A stretch of DNA of 64,000 nt from CALCKU01 sp964654665. Lineage in GTDB: Bacteria; Pseudomonadota; Alphaproteobacteria; Caulobacterales; Maricaulaceae. The position numbers and the translations under genes are program-made. Of the stretch, positions 53,391 through 62,804 are shown piece by piece. The notes under the pieces are model-generated. The model did not search any database and had not been told where the DNA came from. It saw only the letters and a program-made list of their open reading frames with translations. Numbering within the stretch: the stretch's first letter is position 1; every line of letters starts with the position of its first letter. The DNA is taken from contig CAZZKV010000008.1 of assembly GCA_964654665.1 (NCBI GenBank), positions 1-64,000 on the forward strand. The letters are read 5' to 3'.

Positions 53391-54740
53391 TTATAGCATC
53401 ATTGTAATCGGGCTTTGCACATAGCGCTTGAAATGTTGCAACCAGCGCGCACCAAGCGCGCCGTCAACCACGCGATGATCACAGGTTAATGTCACTGTCA
53501 TAATAGTTGCCACAGCCACAGCTCCGTCTTTGACGATCGGTTGCGGACTGCCAGCACCAACCGATAAAATCATACCATGGGGTTCATTAATAATTGATCC
53601 AAAGGCTTTAATACCCATCATACCCAAATTGGAAATTGAAAAAGTCCCGCCTTGATATTCCTGAGGCTTGAGCTTTCGCTCGCGCGCACGTCCAGCCAGA
53701 TCTTTCATTTCGGAAGAAATAGTGGACAGACCTTTATTCTCCGCTTGGCGAACAATCGGCGTAATCAGTCCACCATCAATAGCTACCGCAACCGCCACAT
53801 CCGCATGTTTATGAAGAGCAACCCCATCTGGTGTATAGCTGACATTAGCCTCCGGGACATGTTTTAAAGCCAAAGCCGACGCGCGGATCAGCATATCATT
53901 GACACTGATTTTTACGCCCTCTGGCGCTTGGCCGTTCAACTCTTTACGCATTTTAAGCAGCTCATCAATTTCACAATCAATTGTCAGAGGGAAGTCCGGA
54001 ACATTAATGTGAGATTCCGTCAGGCGCTTCGCAACAATTTTTTGAATATTGTTAAGCGGAATAAGGTCATAACTGCCCGCATCAACCCCCATACGCGTCA
54101 GATAATCCGCTCCGCCGCCCAAAGGCATCCCAACCGCAGTCGTCATAGGGGGGGGCATAGCACTTGGCGCAGCTGTAGATACTGGCGAAACCGCTATTGC
54201 AGCGCCGTCCGCTATGGCTGTTTCAATATCCGATTTCACAATTCTGCCATTCGGACCAGATCCGGTAATCGTTTTAATATCTAATCCTGCTTCGATTGCG
54301 AGGCGTTTAGCCAGTGGCGAAGCCTTGAGACGAGGACCAGCCGAGGCAGTCATAGGGACTGGCTTCGCCATTTCTGCTTTTGGAGCGGAATTTTCGGCTT
54401 TTGGGGCTGGATTTTTAACTGGCGGCATCGATACAGCGTCGGTTTTAGGTGCTGCGCTGCCGCCAGATGTGTATCCATCCAATGCAGAAGCATCCTCATC
54501 TTCCTCCAATAGAACTGCAATCGGGGCATTGACTTTCACCCCATCCGTCCCGGCCGCCACAAGCAGTCTGGCCACAGTTCCCTCTTCAACCGCTTCAACT
54601 TCCATTGTGGCTTTATCAGTTTCAATCTCGGCCATAATATCACCGGATGATACAGTATCGCCTTCTTTGATTAGCCATTTCGACAATGTACCCTCTTCCA
54701 TAGTCGGCGAGAGAGCAGGCATGAGGATTTCAATGGGCAT
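53391..54740 (-). CDS. pdhC: Pyruvate dehydrogenase complex E2, dihydrolipoamide acetyltransferase
   Basis: 449 residues. Lipoyl domain 1-75 with EIETDKATMEVEA (lipoyl-lysine), Ala/Pro linker, peripheral-subunit-binding domain about 133-171 (ASPLAKRLAIEAGLDIKTITGSGPNGRI), and catalytic domain 220-449 with TCDHRVVDGA (His422, Asp426). It transfers acetyl groups to CoA and forms the complex core. Three bases separate it from pdhB. Confidence 0.96.
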   Translation of the reverse strand: MPIEILMPALSPTMEEGTLSKWLIKEGDTVSSGDIMAEIETDKATMEVEAVEEGTVARLLVAAGTDGVKVNAPIAVLLEEDEDASALDGYTSGGSAAPKTDAVSMPPVKNPAPKAENSAPKAEMAKPVPMTASAGPRLKASPLAKRLAIEAGLDIKTITGSGPNGRIVKSDIETAIADGAAIAVSPVSTAAPSAMPPPMTTAVGMPLGGGADYLTRMGVDAGSYDLIPLNNIQKIVAKRLTESHINVPDFPLTIDCEIDELLKMRKELNGQAPEGVKISVNDMLIRASALALKHVPEANVSYTPDGVALHKHADVAVAVAIDGGLITPIVRQAENKGLSTISSEMKDLAGRARERKLKPQEYQGGTFSISNLGMMGIKAFGSIINEPHGMILSVGAGSPQPIVKDGAVAVATIMTVTLTCDHRVVDGALGARWLQHFKRYVQSPITMML

Positions 54741-54743
54741 GGA

Positions 54744-56129
54744 TTAATCCTTATAACAAACTGTCTTGGCCGCAGTGACAATATCGGCCACGCCCGGTAA
54801 GCTTAGCGCTTCGAGATTGGCCGCGTAAGGCAGCGGAACATCGACTTGGAACACGCGTTCGGGCGGGGCGTCAAGATAATCAAAAGCTTCGGCGACAACC
54901 CGCGCGGCGATTTCAGCACCAATGCCGCTCTGGCCCCAGCCTTCTTCGGCACAGACAAGGCGATTGGTTTTTTTCACAGACTCTATAACTGTATCGCTAT
55001 CGAGCGGACGAATAGTTCGCAGATCAATCACTTCAGCATCAATGCCGTCCGCCGATAGCGTTTCAGCCGCCTCTAGGGCAAAACCAACCATACGGCTATG
55101 CGCAACAATTGTGACATCACTGCCGATCCGCCGCACTTTGGCTTTTCCAATCGGGATTAGGAAATCATCCATGTCCGGAACATCAAAAGTTGTTCCATAT
55201 AATAATTCATGTTCAAGAAATACAACGGGGTTAGGATCGCGAATAGCTGCCTTCAGCAACCCCTTGGCGTCAGCCGCATCATAGGGGGCAACAACCTTCA
55301 GTCCAGGTACATTGGCATACCAACTGGAATAATCATGACTATGCTGTGCCCCAACACGAGACGCGGCCCCATTTGGGCCACGAAACACAATGGGGCAACG
55401 CATTTGCCCCCCTGACATATACAATGTCTTGGCAGCAGAATTTATAATATGATCAATGGCTTGCATGGCAAAATTAAAGGTCATAAATTCAACGATAGGG
55501 CGCAATCCTCCCATCGCTGCCCCAACACCGATACCGGCAAAGCCATATTCCGTAATCGGTGTATCAACTACGCGTTTGGCACCAAATTCCTGTAACAATT
55601 CACGCGTCACCTTATACGCGCCTTGATATTCGGCCACTTCTTCGCCCATTACAAACACGGTTTCATCACGGCGCATTTCTTCGGCCATAGCATCACGCAG
55701 CGCATCGCGTACCGTTGTTTCAACCATTTTTATATTGGTCGGAATATCCGGGTCAGCCGCAACAGGGTTTGTTGGCGGAACGGCCGCTGGCTCCACTGGC
55801 ATCGCTTGAACCGAAGCCGATTGAACTGGTGCAGGATCTGTTATGTACGGCGCAACAACCGGGTCTTTAATATCCTCAAGGCTGTCACCCTCTTCAAGCA
55901 ATTGCAATATAACTGTACCAACTTTGACATTATCTGTGCCCGCTGTAACCAATACTTTTCCCACAACGCCCTCATCAATACTTTCGACTTCCATCGTAGC
56001 TTTATCAGTTTCGATTTCAGCCAAAATATCGCCAGAGGCAACTGCATCGCCTTCTTTGACGAACCATTTGGATAATGTCCCCTCTTCCATCGTCGGAGAC
56101 AGAGCCGGCATTTTAATTTCAATCGTCAT
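54744..56129 (-). CDS. pdhB: Pyruvate dehydrogenase E1 beta with N-terminal lipoyl domain
   Basis: 461 residues. An N-terminal lipoyl domain (EIETDKATMEVES) is fused by an Ala/Pro linker (about 85-130) to the E1-beta domain (TTVRDALRDAMAEEMRRDETVFVMGEEVAEYQGAYKVTR). This fusion is characteristic of alphaproteobacteria. Works with pdhA as an alpha2-beta2 thiamine diphosphate enzyme. Preceded by MAPEG and DUF3291 genes that split it from pdhA. Confidence 0.96.
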   Translation of the reverse strand: MTIEIKMPALSPTMEEGTLSKWFVKEGDAVASGDILAEIETDKATMEVESIDEGVVGKVLVTAGTDNVKVGTVILQLLEEGDSLEDIKDPVVAPYITDPAPVQSASVQAMPVEPAAVPPTNPVAADPDIPTNIKMVETTVRDALRDAMAEEMRRDETVFVMGEEVAEYQGAYKVTRELLQEFGAKRVVDTPITEYGFAGIGVGAAMGGLRPIVEFMTFNFAMQAIDHIINSAAKTLYMSGGQMRCPIVFRGPNGAASRVGAQHSHDYSSWYANVPGLKVVAPYDAADAKGLLKAAIRDPNPVVFLEHELLYGTTFDVPDMDDFLIPIGKAKVRRIGSDVTIVAHSRMVGFALEAAETLSADGIDAEVIDLRTIRPLDSDTVIESVKKTNRLVCAEEGWGQSGIGAEIAARVVAEAFDYLDAPPERVFQVDVPLPYAANLEALSLPGVADIVTAAKTVCYKD

Positions 56130-56140
56130 AATTCAGGCTC

Positions 56141-56539
56141 TTAAATTAGCGGCGTTAAACCAAAAAACATTACAATCAGGCCCACCAGAGATATGGTCCA
56201 CATCAGTGTTCGCAGCCACGGTAATCCAATCCAGTAAACCGGGGCATATATTAAACGCCCCCAAAAAAACAATGCAGCACCGGTCAGTACTAAGCCTTGT
56301 GTTGTCTGCGTGTAAATTGCGACCAAAGCTAGCGGAATAAATATAATCAAGGATTCGATCATATTGCCGACTGCGCGATTTGCGCGCGCTAATAAGGTGG
56401 ATGGCTCTGCTAAATTATCTCGCCCGCCAGCTAATGCGGATAACCCGTAATGCCGAGTTGCCAGCAAGGCCTGCACAATAATCATGACCAAATACAGGCC
56501 CAAGCTAAGAAAGAGATAAGAATATAAAGTCATAATCAA
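56141..56539 (-). CDS. MAPEG-family membrane protein
   Basis: 132 residues with four membrane segments. ARANRAVGNMIESLIIFIPLALVAIYTQ and FWGRLIYAPVYWIGLPWLRTLMW are characteristic of the MAPEG family (membrane-associated eicosanoid/glutathione metabolism). Bacterial members have no agreed role. It sits in the pdh operon, overlapping the DUF3291 gene by four bases and 11 bp before pdhB. Confidence 0.85.
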   Translation of the reverse strand: MIMTLYSYLFLSLGLYLVMIIVQALLATRHYGLSALAGGRDNLAEPSTLLARANRAVGNMIESLIIFIPLALVAIYTQTTQGLVLTGAALFFWGRLIYAPVYWIGLPWLRTLMWTISLVGLIVMFFGLTPLI

Positions 56540-57024
56540 GCACAGTCCTTTTTGGAAAACCGGGTGGTCAGCGGCATCCCTTTGTCCGAAAACGGGGTTT
56601 GAAAATCAAAGGCATCAGGCGATGGCCCTTGCGCACGCAGCCTATCAAGTTTTTGCTGCGCCTCATCCAGAGACGGGCTATGGCCATCCTCTATCCACCA
56701 AAGCACCATATGATTACGGCGCATAGGGGTAAACCACATATCTTTACCGCGCATAATTTTGGCATGGGCCGTTTTATACACAAACCCGAACAAGCTTTCG
56801 ATATCGCGCCAAACAGACATATTCACAAGGGTATAATCCCCTTCGCCCTCCATACGCAGGCTCAAAGCACCATCCGTGTCGTCATCATCGACAAGACGCC
56901 AGACAAAGCCGGGTGAGCGCTCGGCCAAAGCGTTAATCGTCTCTATAGCCCCCGTAAATCCGGCCATACGGGTATCATCCGTGGCATAGAGCGCTTCAGC
57001 GATATTTAATTGCGCTAATTGCAA
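56536..57024 (-). CDS. DUF3291 family protein
   Basis: 162 residues. The pattern LAQLNIAEALY, FVWRLVDDDDTDGA, LVNMSVWRDIESLFGFVYKTAHAKIM, MVLWWIEDGHSPSLDEAQQKLDRLRAQGPSPDAFDF fits DUF3291, related to the antibiotic-biosynthesis monooxygenase-like (dimeric alpha/beta barrel) fold. No activity is known. The ATG follows the pdhA stop immediately, so expression is tied to pdhA. Confidence 0.82.
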   Translation of the reverse strand: MQLAQLNIAEALYATDDTRMAGFTGAIETINALAERSPGFVWRLVDDDDTDGALSLRMEGEGDYTLVNMSVWRDIESLFGFVYKTAHAKIMRGKDMWFTPMRRNHMVLWWIEDGHSPSLDEAQQKLDRLRAQGPSPDAFDFQTPFSDKGMPLTTRFSKKDCA

Positions 57025-58029
57025 TTATGCCTCCAGCAGCACATCCGTATAGAGTTCGGACGGATCAGGCTCAGGACTAGTTTGAGCAAAATCTGCCGCG
57101 TCAACAACAATGGCTTTAATATCTTTGTCAATCGCCTTGAGACTATCTTCATTAGCCCATTTTTCCCCGAGAAGGCGGTGTTTCGCCATATCAATCGGAT
57201 CGCGTTCGCTACGAGTTTTTTGCACTTCATCGCGGGTTCGATATTTCGCCGGATCAGACATAGAGTGCCCGCGGTAGCGGTAAGTTTTCATTTCTAAAAT
57301 CATCGGCCCCTTACCGTCTCGCGCATGTTTAATGGCCTTGCGGGCTGCATCACGAACAGCCAAAACATTCATACCATCAACCTGAACGCCATCAATTTCA
57401 AAACTAGACCCGCGCTTGAACAACTCTGTTTCAGCGGATGACCGTTTGACCGATGTTCCCATCGCATATTGGTTATTTTCTATGACAAAAACAACCGGAA
57501 GCTCCCATAGCTTTGCCATGTTAAAGGCTTCATAGACTTGTCCTTGATTAGACGCACCATCGCCAAAAAAGGCAAGGCTGACATTCCCATTATCCAAATA
57601 TTTATTGGCAAAGCCCAGTCCCGCACCAATCGGGACTTGTGCGCCAACAATACCATGGCCGCCGTAAAAATGTTTTTCAGTACTAAACATATGCATAGAC
57701 CCGCCCTTGCCGCGCGAATATCCGCCAGAACGTCCCGTTAGTTCGGCCATAACGCCGCGCGATTCCATTCCACAAGCGAGCATATGCCCATGATCACGAT
57801 ATCCGGTAATCATCTGATCTCCAGCAATCATTCCTGCCCGGCAACCGACAACAACAGCCTCTTGACCAATATAAAGATGACAGAACCCCGCAATTTGTCC
57901 CATCCCGTAAAGCTGTCCAGCCTTTTCCTCAAACCGGCGAATCAGCAGCATATCCTTGTAAAATTGCAACAATTCGCTCTTACTGGTTTTAAGAGGTTTC
58001 GGCGGTTTTGATTGTGCAGATTTTGCCAT
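57025..58029 (-). CDS. pdhA: Pyruvate dehydrogenase E1 alpha
   Basis: 334 residues, thiamine diphosphate-dependent E1 alpha. GRSGGYSRGKGGSMHM and the ThDP motif FFGDGASNQGQVYEAFNMAKLWELPVVFVIENNQYAMGT are present, with the phosphorylation-loop-like YRYRGHSMSDP. It decarboxylates pyruvate together with pdhB. First gene of the pdh set, 72 bp after ftsB. Confidence 0.97.
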   Translation of the reverse strand: MAKSAQSKPPKPLKTSKSELLQFYKDMLLIRRFEEKAGQLYGMGQIAGFCHLYIGQEAVVVGCRAGMIAGDQMITGYRDHGHMLACGMESRGVMAELTGRSGGYSRGKGGSMHMFSTEKHFYGGHGIVGAQVPIGAGLGFANKYLDNGNVSLAFFGDGASNQGQVYEAFNMAKLWELPVVFVIENNQYAMGTSVKRSSAETELFKRGSSFEIDGVQVDGMNVLAVRDAARKAIKHARDGKGPMILEMKTYRYRGHSMSDPAKYRTRDEVQKTRSERDPIDMAKHRLLGEKWANEDSLKAIDKDIKAIVVDAADFAQTSPEPDPSELYTDVLLEA

Positions 58030-58101
58030 GGGCGCCCTTATTGTTTATATGTAAAGTAAATGCAGTTGCACCGCATTATTCTTTAGAAACAATGGCTGAT
58101 T

Positions 58102-58413
58102 TTAAGGGGTTTGGTCAAGATAAATCGTCATTTCATTCGCTTGTAAAACAAATGTGACTTCCCGCGCTTTCATATCCAATGCATCCAGATTAAGCTGCTC
58201 GGCTTTAAGTTGGCTAACATCGCGTTCAACGGCTAACCTTTCGGCTTGCAATGCCTCAAGGGTGATTTCATGACGGCCTATATCGGCTTTATAATCAACC
58301 CAGCGAATAAGACCTTGTCTTCCGCTGAGTGCATGGAAAGCCAGATAACCATAAAACACAATAAGTGCAAAAAGCCCCCAATTTCGTTTAATGAATGTTA
58401 ATCGCGCAATCAT
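58102..58413 (-). CDS. ftsB: Septum formation initiator FtsB/DivIC-like
   Basis: 103 residues. A short cytoplasmic N-terminus, one membrane helix (WGLFALIVFYGYLAFHALSG), then a periplasmic coiled coil (RHEITLEALQAERLAVERDVSQLKAEQL) and a C-terminal conserved stretch (MKAREVTFVLQANEMTIYLD). Part of the FtsQLB divisome. Its place between eno and pdhA is the usual alphaproteobacterial order, here with the LysE-type gene inserted on the other strand. Confidence 0.88.
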   Translation of the reverse strand: MIARLTFIKRNWGLFALIVFYGYLAFHALSGRQGLIRWVDYKADIGRHEITLEALQAERLAVERDVSQLKAEQLNLDALDMKAREVTFVLQANEMTIYLDQTP

Positions 58414-58452
58414 AGCTTTGACTAGGCAAAAGGCGTTACGGGATTATTAAAC

Positions 58453-59070
58453 ATGACGATAAATATCTGGCTTTCTTATGTTTTATTAGCGCTCACATTT
58501 TTGATAACACCCGGTATTAGCCATCTTCTTATGCTATCAAATAGCGCAAGCTATGGCATACGCCGCTCACTCGCTACCGCTATGGGCGATTTAACGGCCA
58601 ATACATTACAAATGTTCGCCGCCGGATTTGGTATGGCCGTTATTATAACCCAGGCACCTCACGTCTTTTTAACAATCAAATGGCTTGGCGTTGCTTATCT
58701 TGTTTATCTGGGGCTAAAAATGATCTTCACAAAAGTCGACATTGCAGCGCGAAAGACCGCTACAACTCGGCAGCTTTTCCTGCAAGGATTTGTAACCTCG
58801 GCATCAAATCCCAAAGCCATAATATTTTTTGCCGCCCTCTTCCCGCAATTCATAACGCCAGAGGCTGCTGTCTTTCCACAAGTTCTTATACTGACTGTAA
58901 CCTATCTGGTATTGGATGGCAGTTTTTTGCTGCTTTACGGCTTGGGCGCAGAACGTCTCTCCAAATTCCTTAAACGGCAAAATATTATCGGTCCGATCAG
59001 TGGTTTATTCATCATCGGCGCGGCTATCCTGCTCGCGCGTAAATCCATTACAGGGACTAGCCCGCTTTAG
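58453..59070 (+). CDS. LysE/RhtB-family amino acid exporter
   Basis: 205 residues with six membrane segments. The N-terminal LTFLITPGISHLLMLSNSASYGIRRSLATAMGDLTANTLQ is the RhtB signature. SASNPKAIIFFAALFPQFI is also typical. It exports an amino acid or a lactone. It overlaps the end of eno by 14 bases on the opposite strand. Confidence 0.88.
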   Translation: MTINIWLSYVLLALTFLITPGISHLLMLSNSASYGIRRSLATAMGDLTANTLQMFAAGFGMAVIITQAPHVFLTIKWLGVAYLVYLGLKMIFTKVDIAARKTATTRQLFLQGFVTSASNPKAIIFFAALFPQFITPEAAVFPQVLILTVTYLVLDGSFLLLYGLGAERLSKFLKRQNIIGPISGLFIIGAAILLARKSITGTSPL

Positions 59071-60340
59071 GTAAGACAGAGCGTCCGGCATAAACCGCCA
59101 TTTCGCCCAATTGTTCTTCGATCCGCAAAAGCTGATTATATTTCGCTAACCGGTCAGAGCGCGCAAGGCTGCCTGTTTTAATCTGGCCGCAATTGGTTGC
59201 AACTGCAAGATCGGCAATCGTTGTATCGGCCGTTTCGCCAGAGCGGTGGCTCATTACGGCCGTAAACCCGGCCCGATGTGCCATATCAACCGCATCCAAT
59301 GTTTCGCTCAATGACCCGATTTGATTGACTTTTATCAGGATAGAATTGGCACTGCCGTTTTCAATACCCGTTTTCAAACGCTTTGGATTTGTCACGAAAA
59401 GGTCGTCCCCCACCAATTGACAGGATCCACCAATACGATCAGTTAATGCTTTCCAACCCTCCCAATCATCTTCGTCCATACCATCTTCAATAGATATAAT
59501 CGGGAACCGGCCGGTCAAGTCCGCCAGATAATCGACAAATTGATCAGAGCTTAAAACCTTACCTTCGCCTTTAAGGTTATACTGGCCATTCTCATAAAAT
59601 TCTGAGCTGGCCACATCCATGGCAAGATATATATCTTCGCCCGCCTTGTACCCTGCCGCTTCGATCGCGCTCATGATATAGTCCAGAGCCGCTTCGGATG
59701 ATGCTAGATTAGGGGCAAAGCCGCCCTCATCACCCACATTGGTATTATGACCATCGGCCTTTAATTTGCTTTTTAGGGCATGGAACACTTCGGCGCCCAT
59801 CCGTAGAGCTTCGCGAAAGCTGCTGGCCCCCACTGGCATAATCATAAATTCTTGTACATCAATAGGGTTATCTGCATGTTCTCCGCCATTGATAATATTC
59901 ATCATCGGCACCGGCAATGTCCGAGCATTAACCCCGCCAACATAACGATAGAGCGGCGTCCCCATAGAATCCGCAACAGCCTTGGACAAAGCCAGAGACA
60001 CACCCAAGATAGCATTGGCGCCAAGGCGGCCCTTATTGTGTGTGCCGTCCAGCGCAATCATAATTTCGTCTATACCACGCTGATTTTCGGCATCCAGACC
60101 TTCGATCGTATCGGCGATTTCTGTATTGACGTTGGATACAGCGGTTAAAACGCCCTTACCCAGATAACGGTCTTTGTCACCATCGCGCAGTTCCACGGCC
60201 TCATGCGCCCCCGTTGAAGCGCCGCTAGGAACAGCGGCACGGCCAAACGCACCGTCTGAGAGGGTAATATCGACTTCGAGGGTCGGGTTGCCCCGGCTAT
60301 CAAGGATCTCCCGGGCGAAAACTGTGTCTATCTCAACCAT
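59057..60340 (-). CDS. eno: Enolase
   Basis: Start at ATG 60340 with SD GGAGG, giving 427 residues. Interconverts 2-phosphoglycerate and phosphoenolpyruvate. Signatures: AREILDSRGNPTLEVD, SGASTGAHEAVELRDGD, catalytic Lys/Glu regions in ILIKVNQIGSLSETLDA, and SHRSGETADTTIADLAVAT. Conserved location upstream of ftsB and pdh. Confidence 0.98.
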   Translation of the reverse strand: MVEIDTVFAREILDSRGNPTLEVDITLSDGAFGRAAVPSGASTGAHEAVELRDGDKDRYLGKGVLTAVSNVNTEIADTIEGLDAENQRGIDEIMIALDGTHNKGRLGANAILGVSLALSKAVADSMGTPLYRYVGGVNARTLPVPMMNIINGGEHADNPIDVQEFMIMPVGASSFREALRMGAEVFHALKSKLKADGHNTNVGDEGGFAPNLASSEAALDYIMSAIEAAGYKAGEDIYLAMDVASSEFYENGQYNLKGEGKVLSSDQFVDYLADLTGRFPIISIEDGMDEDDWEGWKALTDRIGGSCQLVGDDLFVTNPKRLKTGIENGSANSILIKVNQIGSLSETLDAVDMAHRAGFTAVMSHRSGETADTTIADLAVATNCGQIKTGSLARSDRLAKYNQLLRIEEQLGEMAVYAGRSVLPKAG

Positions 60341-60367
60341 AGGAACCTCCAATAGGGGTCAAATATT

Positions 60368-60547
60368 TTAGTCTTTAGGGGTTAACACCTGACGTCCACG
60401 ATATTTACCGGACTTAAGATCAATATGGTGTTGACGGCGTAATTCGCCGCTATCTTTGTCTTCCACATAATTAACAGCAGACAAACGGTCATGCGCGCGG
60501 CGCATACCACGGCGTGAATTTGAAATTTTACTCTTAGGGACAGCCAT
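60368..60547 (-). CDS. rpmF: 50S ribosomal protein L32
   Basis: Start at ATG 60547 with SD GGAGG, giving 59 residues. MAVPKSKISNSRRGMRRAHD is the L32 hallmark, with the alphaproteobacterial C-terminus ending YRGRQVLTPKD. It lacks the zinc-binding cysteines of some L32 proteins. 27 bp before eno. Confidence 0.97.
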   Translation of the reverse strand: MAVPKSKISNSRRGMRRAHDRLSAVNYVEDKDSGELRRQHHIDLKSGKYRGRQVLTPKD

Positions 60548-60574
60548 CGGGGCCTCCATTTATACAATAACAAA

Positions 60575-60597
60575 GCGGCCTGACGCGTTCAGACCGC
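60575..60597 (-). terminator. Intrinsic terminator between the symporter operon and rpmF
   Basis: On the minus strand GCGGTCTGA, loop ACGCG, TCAGGCCGC forms a 9-bp stem (one G-U pair) followed by TTTGTTATT. It separates the symporter transcript from rpmF. A second hairpin with AAACCCG/CGGGTTT arms lies near 60684-60707 but has no T-run. Confidence 0.55.
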
Positions 60598-60755
60598 TGA
60601 TTTGCGCGGGCAATAACCGATTTACCGCAGAGCTTCAACCCTTATTGTCGTCCAAAGCACCCTCTTTATTTTGCCGCTATGGCAAACCCGCTCTTAAAAC
60701 CGGGTTTCTGCGCCTTATACCACGATAAATTACAGGAGGATAAAAAGGTCTGAGG

Positions 60756-62504
60756 TTACGATGCCTTGCGCTGGCCCGGAATACGGATGTCTTGCACCAA
60801 GTCTTGAATGTCCTGCGGTGGCGCTGGTGTCATAAGGGAGATAATAACCCCGACACCAGCGGAAAGCCACATGAAAACAAACCCAATGCCTTCAGGGGAA
60901 ACCCCTAAGAGCCATTGCTCGGCCACACCGCCGCCAAATTTAAAATAATAAATATAGCTAAATGTGGTAATGAGGCCCACCAGCATGGTTGCAATGGCCC
61001 CCTGCTTATTCATCCGTTTCCAGAAAATACCCAGAAAAATGACGGGAAACAAAGACGCAGCGGCCAAACCAAATGCAAAAGCGACAACTTGTGCTACAAA
61101 AGGCAATTGAGTGGCAAAAATACCTAATAAACCTGCGGCCAAAACCGCACCCGCAGCCGCCACACGGGCTATGAGCATCTCCTGTTTTTCGCTCATATCC
61201 GGTTTAAATGTCCGTTTCATTAAATCATGGCTGACGGCTGAGGATATCACCATCAATAACCCGGCCGCAGTCGAAAGCGCTGCCGCCAAGCCGCCTGCAA
61301 CAACAAGGCCGATAACCCATGCCGGAAGCTTGGCAATTTGCGGATTGGCTAGTACAAAAATGTCCCGATTAGGTGTGACTTCATTCGCTATGCCATCCGG
61401 CGCAGCCGGTCCGCGATATTGCATAATACCGTCACCGTTCAAATCTTCAAATTGCAGTAAGTCCGTTTTTTCCCAATCCTTATACCATCGCGGAACGGGC
61501 TTGCCCCCGCCTGCGATAATTTCGGCCGCACGGGCGTCGTAATTTTCGGAATCTTGAATATATGTCGCCTCATTCACAGTGTCGATAAAATTAAACCGTG
61601 CAAAAGCCCCCACAGCAGGCGCCACAGTATAAAGCAGCGCAATAAACATCAAAGCCCAACCGGCAGACTTACGGGCGGCCTGTGCGGAACTAACCGTAAA
61701 AAAGCGGATAATAACATGCGGCAGCCCTGCAGTCCCAAACATAAGGGCCGCCGTAATGCAGAACACATCCATATTGGATTTAACCGTCGAGGTATATTCC
61801 GTAAACCCAAGGTCGGTGACAACCGTATTTAGTTTTTCCAACATGCCGATATCGGTACCGGCAGCCTTTCCGATAAACCCAAGCTGCGGGATAAAATTAC
61901 CCGTAATTGCAAGCGACATAAATATTGCAGGGACAGTATAGGCAAAGATAAGCACCACATATTGCGCGACCTGCGTATAGGTAATACCTTTCATCCCGCC
62001 CAAGACAGCATACACAAATACAATAGCCATGCCGATGAGAATACCGACGTTAAAAGGCACTCCTAAAAAGCCGGAAAAAGCCACGCCAACACCTTTCATT
62101 TGTCCCGCAATATAGGTAAAGGAGACAAACAAGGCGCAAATCACCGCGATAATGCGGGCCGTTCTGGAATAATATCGATCTCCAACAAAATCCGGTACAG
62201 TAAATTTACCAAATTCCCGCAAAAATGGAGCCAGCAATAAAGCTAATAGCACATAGCCACCCGTCCATCCCATAAGGTAAACAGAACCGCCATAGCCTAA
62301 AAAGGCAATTAACCCAGCCATTGACAGGAAAGAGGCGGCGCTCATCCAGTCGGCTGCCGTGGCCATCCCGTTCACCATCGGATGAACATCATGTCCGGCC
62401 ACATAGAAATCCTCGGTAGATTTCGCCCGGGATCGAATAGCAATACCAATATATATCCCAAAGGTCAGGATAACGAAAAAATACGTCCAGAATGCCTGTC
62501 CCAT
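60756..62504 (-). CDS. Sodium:solute symporter, VC_2705-type (acetate/carboxylate permease-like)
   Basis: 582 residues with about 13 membrane segments of the SSS family (ADWMSAASFLSMAGLIAFLGYGG; AGQMKGVGVAFSGFLGVPF). A hydrophilic insertion about 320-390 contains DLNGDGIMQY, an EF-hand-like loop. This large variant usually comes with a DUF4212 small subunit, which is the gene just upstream. Likely Na+-coupled uptake of acetate or another small carboxylate. Confidence 0.9.
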   Translation of the reverse strand: MGQAFWTYFFVILTFGIYIGIAIRSRAKSTEDFYVAGHDVHPMVNGMATAADWMSAASFLSMAGLIAFLGYGGSVYLMGWTGGYVLLALLLAPFLREFGKFTVPDFVGDRYYSRTARIIAVICALFVSFTYIAGQMKGVGVAFSGFLGVPFNVGILIGMAIVFVYAVLGGMKGITYTQVAQYVVLIFAYTVPAIFMSLAITGNFIPQLGFIGKAAGTDIGMLEKLNTVVTDLGFTEYTSTVKSNMDVFCITAALMFGTAGLPHVIIRFFTVSSAQAARKSAGWALMFIALLYTVAPAVGAFARFNFIDTVNEATYIQDSENYDARAAEIIAGGGKPVPRWYKDWEKTDLLQFEDLNGDGIMQYRGPAAPDGIANEVTPNRDIFVLANPQIAKLPAWVIGLVVAGGLAAALSTAAGLLMVISSAVSHDLMKRTFKPDMSEKQEMLIARVAAAGAVLAAGLLGIFATQLPFVAQVVAFAFGLAAASLFPVIFLGIFWKRMNKQGAIATMLVGLITTFSYIYYFKFGGGVAEQWLLGVSPEGIGFVFMWLSAGVGVIISLMTPAPPQDIQDLVQDIRIPGQRKAS

Positions 62505-62506
62505 GA

Positions 62507-62764
62507 TTAGCCTTTGACCCCGAATTTTTTCTCATATTGGGTCATTTTACGGCAATACACCACAATAAGAGCCAAGAAGACATAAATCGATCCGTTTTGG
62601 GCAAACCAGAACCCTAAAGGAGCCCGGCCTATTGTAAAATTATCGAGGAAATCTCTGAACAAAATTCCGGCACCATAAGAGACCAAAAACCAAATGATCA
62701 ACAACACAATGGTTAACCGTATCGTAGCCTTCCAATACCCTTCAGGGTCATAAGTATCATCCAT
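62507..62764 (-). CDS. DUF4212 symporter small subunit
   Basis: Start chosen at ATG 62764 (AAGGA six bases upstream), giving 85 residues; ATG 62770 is an alternative. Two membrane helices (LTIVLLIIWFLVSYGAGILF and APLGFWFAQNGSIYVFLALIVVYC). Family proteins are obligate partners of VC_2705-type sodium symporters. Two bases separate it from the symporter gene. Confidence 0.92.
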   Translation of the reverse strand: MDDTYDPEGYWKATIRLTIVLLIIWFLVSYGAGILFRDFLDNFTIGRAPLGFWFAQNGSIYVFLALIVVYCRKMTQYEKKFGVKG

Positions 62765-62804
62765 TTTCATTCCTTCCCCTTTTACGACGATCGCCCTTTT
62801 TAAA

